Source: Anaerolineae bacterium (GTDB taxonomy: Bacteria; Chloroflexota; Anaerolineae; 4572-78; J111). From it: a stretch of DNA of 8,852 nucleotides. A program made the position numbers and the translations under genes. Below are positions 4,380-8,852 of the stretch, in pieces. Location of the stretch: NCBI GenBank assembly GCA_020433835.1, contig JAGRBY010000283.1, positions 1 to 8,852 on the forward strand. The letters are read 5' to 3'. Positions within the stretch are counted from its first letter, which is position 1. The number at the start of each line of letters is the position of its first letter. The notes under the pieces are model-generated. The model searched no databases, was not told where the DNA came from, and saw nothing but the letters and a program-made list of their open reading frames with translations.

Positions 4380-7325
4380 ATGCTCATAAACGAGTCTAAC
4401 CAACCCAATGGGGAAACACCGGACACGCACTCTGGAACGCTTTTATCAAAACTTTTACCGATCTTGGAAACCCGCTGGACTATTCTGTCCGATACGTGGG
4501 ATTTCAATGATTGGCAACATGTGCTCAACAGTGCTGTTCACACTCCACAAACTTTACCCCTTTATCTATCGAAATTCTTGCAAGACACCCCATGGTCGCG
4601 CTTAATTGAGTGTCTTGACATCACTTTAAAGGCGGCCCAGGCTACTCCATCACTTAACGCCACAGAATGGCAAATGCTGTTGGTGCTCCACCAGCAAATT
4701 CTTAACGCTGCGGCCCAAACGTTCTCCGGCAAAGAACAAAAACCCATAGGTGCTCCGCTTTTAGCAGCGCAAACCCTAACGCAGCTTCATCAAAAAATTG
4801 CATTACTGGCCGATCCGGCTCAGATGCTGGATGAAATATTGGCGCTGTTGCAGAATGATTTGGGGCATCCGTTTATCAGCCTGTACGTGCTCAACGCCAG
4901 CCGTACGACACTCACGCTGCAACATACCGCTTGGCGCGATCATCCACGCCGGTCTGCCGATGTCATCAGTTTACCCGCCTCGCAAGGCACGCTGGGGCGG
5001 GTGGTTACCACCAAGCAACCTGTCTGGCTTAATCAAACAATGGAAGTGCCACATTTTAGGGCGCATCCGGCGCTGCCGGAGGTTCAATCGCATTTGGCCG
5101 TACCAATTTCCTTCGGCCAAAATTTAATGGGCGTTTTAGCTATTGAAAACGACCAGCCCGATGCCTTCACAGAAAACGATCCGCCGGTGGCGCAAGCTCT
5201 GGCCGATCAAATTGCTATCGCTATCGAAAATGCCCGGCTGTATCAAGCCCAGCAGCGGGCGACCCGAGAGCAATCGACACTTTTTGAAACTATCGTAACC
5301 CTGAGCACCGAACGTGACTCAACTGAGGTGCTTGGCATAATGAGCCGGCGGATTACCCAGATTATCGACGCCGGAGCTTGTATTATCTGTATGATGGATG
5401 AGAAGGACAAAACGGTTACTGCTATCGCAGAATATGTAGCCCCTCATACCGGTAACCTGCAGCAAACCTGGCGTCCCCTTAACATTCCGCTGGCGATAGC
5501 CGCTGACTTTATCGGGCAGCAGATATTAAAAATTCCCCGCCCAATTATTCGCCGTGCGCCACCCGATCATATAGCCAATTGGCAAAAACCGCGTCAGGGA
5601 CAAGGCCTATGGAACATTGTTTTAGCTATCCCTTTTGAAATAAAACCGCTGGTGCGTGGTTTTGTTGAAATTTACGACCAAAATCGGCATCGAACATTTT
5701 CATCTGAAGATGCTAAAATCTGCCGAATGTTGGTTATGCAAACCGCAATGGCTATCGAACAAGCGCATCTTTTTGACCAAGCTATCCAACGTCTGAGCGA
5801 GATGAGCCTACTCTACATCATGGCTCAGAAGATTTCCAGTAGCCTTGATCTGGAAGATGTACTTAATATGATTGTTACGTCGCTGCGGCAGGCTATCGGC
5901 TGTCGTGCCTGCTGCATTTTTCTTTTGGATGAGACTACCCAACTGTTGGAGATTAAAGCGGCTGACGGGCTGAAACCGCAATGGCGCAAAGCCGCCAAAC
6001 TTAAATTAGGCGAAGGGGCGGCCGGTCGAGCCGCAGCCGAAGGACGCTCTATTTATCTGCCCGATACCCATCAGGATGATAGCTACGTTTTCTTTGATAA
6101 AGATGTAAAATCGCTGCTGGTGGTACCGTTGGTGGCGCAGGGTAAAATCATCGGGACGATAAATGTTGATGATGATCGCACCCACGCTTTTGGCTCCACA
6201 CAAGAGCGCCTCCTGACTATCGCGGCAGCCCAGGCCGGTATTACCATTGAAAATGCCCGCCTTTTTACCAAAGTTTCAGAAGAACAACAGCAGATGCAGG
6301 CCGTTATCCAGTACATGGCCGATGGCCTCCTGTTAATTGATAGCCAGGGAACCATTATTACCTGCAACCCGCCTTTAGCGATGATGCTGGGCGTTTCGCC
6401 GCTGCAAATTATCGGCAAAAATGTTGAAGATCCGCATCTGCACCCTAATCTAAACCGCGTTACCCGCTCCATAACCCATCACGCCCGCACCGGCGTTTTG
6501 GCCACCGAAATCTCCATCGACTCGCCCCACCCCCGAGCGCTGCAAGTATTCTCAACGCCGGTAACCGGCGACAAAAAAGAAAAATTTGGCGAGGTCAGGC
6601 TCATTCACGACGTAACCAAAGAGCGGGAGCTGGATCAACTCAAAGACGATTTTTACTCAACTATCTCGCACGAACTTCGAACCCCCCTTTTTTCCATTCA
6701 AGGTTTCGCTCAAATTATGTTGGAGGAAGAAGAACTGGCCCCCACCACCCAACGCGAGTTTTTAGAGACCATTCAACGCCAGGCACAGCAGCTCGGTGAA
6801 ATGGTCAACAATCTGCTGGATTTGTCTAAGTTTGATGCCGGTAAAATGGAAATCACCCAGGAACCGGTAGCTCTCTTACCACTGATTAAGCAAACTGTTG
6901 CAAAATTACAGGGCTTTGCTCATCAAAATGGCATCAACTTAGTTACCGAGCTTCCGTCTCACCTGCCGCCGATTACCGGCGACCAAGATCGACTGGAACA
7001 GGTTTTGACCAATCTCATTGGCAATGCTATAAAATTCTCAGAGCCGGAACAAAGGGTAACCATTACGGTTTCAAAAGGTGCTACCGACGTGATTGTCAAA
7101 GTAAAAGATAACGGCATCGGCATTCCGGCTGAAGATCTCGACCACATCTTCTCGCGCTATTATCAGGCTAACAACAAGAGCGAACGCTCGGCAATGGGCA
7201 GTGGGTTGGGATTACACATCGCCAAAAAGATTGTTGAGGGTCATAAAGGCAAAATTTGGGCTGAAAGTGAGCCGAGACAAGGCAGCACGTTTTGCTTCAC
7301 CTTACCTCGAACCAAAACCGTATAA
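4380..7325 (+). CDS. Cytosolic hybrid-sensor-type histidine kinase: three GAF domains, PAS, HisKA, HATPase_c
   Basis: 981 residues with no transmembrane segment or signal peptide, so it should sense intracellular cues. Approximate order: an unrecognised helical N-terminus (1-125); GAF1 (140-286, ending AIAIENARLYQ); a more divergent GAF2 (300-465, ending MAIEQAHLF); GAF3 (475-628, ending ITIENARLF); PAS (636-748, with MADGLLLIDSQGTI); HisKA with the H-box STISHELRTPL, phospho-acceptor His764; and HATPase_c with an N-box around N878/N882, G1 as DNGIGIP (910-916), F-box IFSRYYQ (923-929) and G2 as GSGLGLHIAKKIVEG (940-954). All residues needed for autophosphorylation appear intact. There is no receiver domain and no response regulator gene in the window, so it is an orphan here; despite the call, it is a plain kinase, not a receiver hybrid. 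GAF ligands cannot be predicted; GAF1 and GAF3 have canonical sequence, and no obvious chromophore cysteine is evident. A sirtuin follows 68 nt downstream, possibly co-transcribed. Confidence 0.93.
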   Translation: MLINESNQPNGETPDTHSGTLLSKLLPILETRWTILSDTWDFNDWQHVLNSAVHTPQTLPLYLSKFLQDTPWSRLIECLDITLKAAQATPSLNATEWQMLLVLHQQILNAAAQTFSGKEQKPIGAPLLAAQTLTQLHQKIALLADPAQMLDEILALLQNDLGHPFISLYVLNASRTTLTLQHTAWRDHPRRSADVISLPASQGTLGRVVTTKQPVWLNQTMEVPHFRAHPALPEVQSHLAVPISFGQNLMGVLAIENDQPDAFTENDPPVAQALADQIAIAIENARLYQAQQRATREQSTLFETIVTLSTERDSTEVLGIMSRRITQIIDAGACIICMMDEKDKTVTAIAEYVAPHTGNLQQTWRPLNIPLAIAADFIGQQILKIPRPIIRRAPPDHIANWQKPRQGQGLWNIVLAIPFEIKPLVRGFVEIYDQNRHRTFSSEDAKICRMLVMQTAMAIEQAHLFDQAIQRLSEMSLLYIMAQKISSSLDLEDVLNMIVTSLRQAIGCRACCIFLLDETTQLLEIKAADGLKPQWRKAAKLKLGEGAAGRAAAEGRSIYLPDTHQDDSYVFFDKDVKSLLVVPLVAQGKIIGTINVDDDRTHAFGSTQERLLTIAAAQAGITIENARLFTKVSEEQQQMQAVIQYMADGLLLIDSQGTIITCNPPLAMMLGVSPLQIIGKNVEDPHLHPNLNRVTRSITHHARTGVLATEISIDSPHPRALQVFSTPVTGDKKEKFGEVRLIHDVTKERELDQLKDDFYSTISHELRTPLFSIQGFAQIMLEEEELAPTTQREFLETIQRQAQQLGEMVNNLLDLSKFDAGKMEITQEPVALLPLIKQTVAKLQGFAHQNGINLVTELPSHLPPITGDQDRLEQVLTNLIGNAIKFSEPEQRVTITVSKGATDVIVKVKDNGIGIPAEDLDHIFSRYYQANNKSERSAMGSGLGLHIAKKIVEGHKGKIWAESEPRQGSTFCFTLPRTKTV

Positions 7326-7378
7326 AACACTTTTTAAGTAATAGAGTTACATGCGAATAAAGCAAAGAGCAGGAGATA

Positions 7379-7385
7379 AAAAGGA
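7379..7385 (+). promoter_or_regulatory. Ribosome binding site of the sirtuin gene
   Basis: AAAAGGA ends 8 nt before the ATG at 7394. A second purine-rich site, AGGAG at 7371-7375, is 18 nt away and too distant to be the main site. Another ATG at 7390, in a different frame, opens only a four-codon ORF that overlaps the sirtuin start. Confidence 0.5.
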
Positions 7386-7393
7386 TACGATGT

Positions 7394-8158
7394 ATGAATG
7401 TTGAACAGCAAATTCAGCGTGCCGCCGAATTTATTAGCAGCGCTCACAATATTGTAGCCATGACCGGGGCCGGCATTAGCACCCCGTCCGGCATCCCCGA
7501 TTTTAGAAGCGCCGACTCCGGCGTATGGGATAATGTTGACCCGCTCAGCGTGGCCTCAATTCACGCCTTTCGGCAAAACCCCGAGGCCCTTTACCACTGG
7601 ATTCAACCGCTGGCCCGACTCTTTCTGGAAGCCAAACCTAACCCGGCCCACTATGCGTTGGCCGAACTGGAAACTCAGGGCAAGTTAAAAGCTATCGTCA
7701 CCCAAAATATTGATGATTTGCACCGCAAGGCAGGGTCGTTGACGGTTTACGAACTGCACGGCCATTTGCGAGAAGTTACCTGCACGCGCTGCTACCGGGT
7801 TGAAGAAGCAAGCGCTCTGTTTCAATCCTTTGTCGAAACGGGCGAAGTTCCACGCTGTGGCTGCCAGGGTGTCTTCAAACCGAACGCCATCTTATTCGGC
7901 GAGCAGCTACCGATGAACGCGTTTGTCTCGGCTCGGCTCGCCATCGAAGCGGCCGACCTGATGGTTATCACCGGCTCTTCGCTGGAAGTGGCTCCGGCTT
8001 CAGACCTACCCGAGATTGCGCTTGAACGCGGTATTCCGGTGATCATAATCAACCGGCAGCCGACTTTTCTCGATACGCATGCCGATCTGGTTATTCGCGG
8101 TGACGTAGCCGAAATTTTACCGAAAGTGGTAGAGATGGTGGCTGCGCCGCAAGGATAA
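7394..8158 (+). CDS. cobB: Sir2-family NAD-dependent protein deacylase (class U-like sirtuin)
   Basis: 254 residues, the usual length for a bacterial sirtuin. It removes acyl groups from protein lysines using NAD+, giving nicotinamide and O-acyl-ADP-ribose. Visible motifs in order: GAGISTPSGIPDFRS (25-39) for NAD binding; TQNID (103-107); catalytic His122 in ELHGHLRE; zinc cysteines C130-x2-C133 and C155-x-C157; FGEQLP (168-173); GSSLEVAPA (194-202); and IIIN (217-220). The start of the NAD motif and the NIDDLHRKAGS segment resemble the Thermotoga Sir2 (class U). The second zinc pair is C-x-C, one residue shorter than the common C-x2-C. The class III (CobB/SIRT5-like) Tyr/Arg desuccinylase pair is not apparent, so deacetylation is the likelier main activity. 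In many bacteria sirtuins reverse acetylation of acyl-CoA synthetases; no such target is in the window. cobB is used as the general bacterial symbol. Confidence 0.93.
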   Translation: MNVEQQIQRAAEFISSAHNIVAMTGAGISTPSGIPDFRSADSGVWDNVDPLSVASIHAFRQNPEALYHWIQPLARLFLEAKPNPAHYALAELETQGKLKAIVTQNIDDLHRKAGSLTVYELHGHLREVTCTRCYRVEEASALFQSFVETGEVPRCGCQGVFKPNAILFGEQLPMNAFVSARLAIEAADLMVITGSSLEVAPASDLPEIALERGIPVIIINRQPTFLDTHADLVIRGDVAEILPKVVEMVAAPQG

Positions 8159-8165
8159 AAGAGAT

Positions 8166-8200
8166 TGGAGATTTGGAGAATTAGAAGAAAACAGTCTCCA
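8166..8200. terminator. Weak hairpin between convergent sirtuin and selenoprotein genes
   Basis: TGGAGA (8174-8179, with a second copy at 8166-8171) can pair with TCTCCA (8195-8200) around a purine-rich loop of about 15 nt. It lies in the 50-nt gap between two convergent stop codons, where a bidirectional terminator is expected. The stem is short and there is no U-tract on either strand, so the call is weak. GAGATTGGAGATTTGGAG is also a low-complexity purine tandem. Confidence 0.25.
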
Positions 8201-8208
8201 CTCCTCTG

Positions 8209-8757
8209 TTAGCGAGCATTAATCTGTTCCAGAATGGACAACAGTTGCTCGATGGCAGGCCGGTCAGTGGGTTCTTGGCTGGGGTGGGTATAACGCAAAA
8301 TACCGCTGTTATCGATGATAAAATCCCCACCAAGCTGACTGGTGTCTTCGCCATGCGAATCGTACAGCGGCTTTCTCTGGACCACAGCTTTAGCATAATA
8401 CCACAGGTTTTTTAGACCCCACGACCGCAACACCGACTGCTCCAAGCCATAGGCGCGATAAGCCTTCCGCTCTTGATCGAGCAGCAATGGAAACGGAGCC
8501 TGCGTCTGTTCTTGCCACACTTTAACCCAGAACTCAGCTCCAAAAGAGATGACCACAACTTCGGCATTTTGTACTTTGATATCTTCATAACGTGAGCGCA
8601 ACTGCGCTACATGATCACGTCACGGCAGTCAGCCCAAATGGCGCAGAAAGACCAGCACCACGTGCTGGCCCTTGCTCCAGGTATCGGCTAGCGCGATATT
8701 TCCACCATCGACAGTTTTTAGTATGAGATTCGGGGCTTTGCGACCGGTTTTTATCAT
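8209..8757 (-). CDS. Double-selenocysteine (UxxU) peroxiredoxin-like protein, SelL / AhpC-TSA_2 type
   Basis: 182 residues read from ATG 8757 to TAA 8209, translating two in-frame TGA codons (8631-8629 and 8622-8620) as selenocysteine U43 and U46. The protein is a thioredoxin-fold peroxiredoxin-like enzyme: N-terminal KAPNLILKTVDG (7-18), a central strand HVVLVFLRHLG (32-42), then U-L-P-U followed by RDHVAQLRSRY. Relatives usually read as FLRHxGCPFCREHVAQLR, so both cysteines of CxxC are replaced. Downstream are FPLLLDQERKAYRAYG (89-104) and QLGGDFIIDNSG (141-152), ending in DRPAIEQLL, all family-typical. There is no cysteine anywhere, so the UxxU pair is the only possible thiol/selenol redox centre, probably a diselenide. 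GAAGG at 8770-8766, 8 nt before the ATG, supports the start. Other genes here end in TGA, so TGA is not generally recoded. Standard gene callers would miss the N-terminus and report only a fragment starting near 8601. The peroxidase or reductase substrate is unknown. Confidence 0.85.
8586..8624 (-). promoter_or_regulatory. Bacterial SECIS-type stem-loop for selenocysteine insertion
   Basis: On the minus-strand RNA, CGUGACGUGA (8624-8615) pairs with UCACGUUAUG (8595-8586) in an uninterrupted 10-bp helix with two G-U wobbles. Then comes a 7-nt bulge UCAUGUA on the 5' side, an apical stem GCGC (8607-8604) with GCGC (8599-8596), and the tetraloop AGUU (8603-8600). Bacterial SECIS elements recognised by SelB have a small apical loop with a G in the first two positions, roughly 16-37 nt after the UGA. 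Here G is loop position 2 and the spacing is 25 nt from the first UGA and 16 nt from the second. The second UGA lies in the lower helix. Folding was done by eye. Confidence 0.75.
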
Positions 8758-8765
8758 CAACTTTT

Positions 8766-8770
8766 CCTTC
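8766..8770 (-). promoter_or_regulatory. Ribosome binding site of the selenoprotein gene
   Basis: GAAGG, followed by AAAAGTTG, stands 8 nt before the ATG at 8757. It places translation initiation upstream of both TGA codons and so supports the full-length selenoprotein over the shorter frame that could begin at TTG 8601. Confidence 0.65.
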
Positions 8771-8781
8771 AAAAAAGATTT

Positions 8782-8810
8782 TGTAGGACAAGTCAGCGAT
8801 TTGTCCTACA
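8782..8810. repeat. Perfect 10-bp inverted repeat in the selenoprotein leader
   Basis: TGTAGGACAA (8782-8791) and TTGTCCTACA (8801-8810) are perfectly complementary around a 9-nt loop. On the minus strand the hairpin is followed after 5 nt by TTTTTT and then by the ribosome site of the selenoprotein gene. It could be a terminator or attenuator, a leader stem-loop, or a copy of a dispersed palindromic (REP-like) repeat. Confidence 0.6.
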
Positions 8811-8825
8811 GAATTGAGAACAATA

Positions 8826-8834
8826 ATTTTAGCA
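8826..8834 (-). promoter_or_regulatory. Possible extended -10 promoter for the selenoprotein gene
   Basis: TGCTAAAAT on the minus strand (TG at 8834-8833, TAAAAT at 8831-8826) is an extended -10 like the TGCTATAAT upstream of the lipoprotein gene. The start would be near 8819, so the 10-bp hairpin would begin about 9 nt into the transcript. The -35 position falls at the window edge and cannot be judged. Confidence 0.4.
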
Positions 8835-8852
8835 CAGCCTTTTATGTAAAAC

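Noticed and set aside
7390..7404. Four-codon ORF (ATG at 7390) overlapping the sirtuin start as a leader peptide
   Set aside because: It is too short to support, shows no attenuator structure, and is readily explained by chance.
8209..8601. A 130-codon frame starting at TTG 8601 as the complete gene
   Set aside because: It lacks the first strand and the redox motif of the fold. The continuous upstream sequence has family-typical residues and a good Shine-Dalgarno before the ATG at 8757.
8620..8631. Two in-frame TGA codons taken as pseudogene stops or as TGA=Trp recoding
   Set aside because: Both sit exactly at the family CxxC positions, the rest of the frame and its ribosome site are intact, and a SECIS-like hairpin follows. 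Other genes here terminate with TGA, so a Trp code is not in use.

Overview
The window looks like a chromosomal fragment from an uncultured or environmental Chloroflexota bacterium (Anaerolineae-like). This is inferred from the style of the genes: a Thr-Pro (TPTPT) stalk lipoprotein, a long soluble multi-GAF histidine kinase, moderate GC, and actinobacterial-style lipid genes beside an LpxL-family acyltransferase. No rRNA or other taxonomic marker is present, so the placement is tentative.

Layout. Positions 1-4222 are all on the minus strand. Read in the direction of transcription they are: a Pro/Thr-rich lipoprotein (4222-3530), an LPLAT-family acyltransferase (3512-2643), a PimA-like GT4 glycosyltransferase (2636-1515), a 243-bp gap with inverted repeats, a CDP-alcohol phosphatidyltransferase resembling phosphatidylinositol-phosphate synthase (1271-681), and a pentapeptide-repeat protein that runs off the left edge (626-1). 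The acyltransferase, glycosyltransferase and phosphatidyltransferase are the same three activities that sit together in the mycobacterial phosphatidylinositol mannoside (PIM) locus, in a different order. The segment probably makes an acylated, glycosylated inositol-type phospholipid. A divergent promoter region (4223-4379) separates it from the plus-strand genes: a 981-residue cytosolic sensor histidine kinase (4380-7325) and a class U-like sirtuin (7394-8158).

The most notable gene is at the right end on the minus strand (8757-8209). It encodes a 182-residue peroxiredoxin-like / SelL-like protein whose reading frame is open except for two TGA codons. They fall exactly where this thioredoxin-fold family has its CxxC pair, giving U43-Leu-Pro-U46. 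A bacterial SECIS-type hairpin begins at the second TGA, with a small AGUU apical loop 25 and 16 nt after the first and second UGA. The protein has no cysteine. I read it as a double-selenocysteine (UxxU, probable diselenide) redox protein, not a pseudogene. A perfect 10-bp inverted repeat and a possible extended -10 promoter lie in its leader.

How the genes fit together: the left half is envelope lipid/surface biology, while the right half holds sensing, NAD-dependent deacylation and redox defence. No functional link between the halves is evident beyond proximity.
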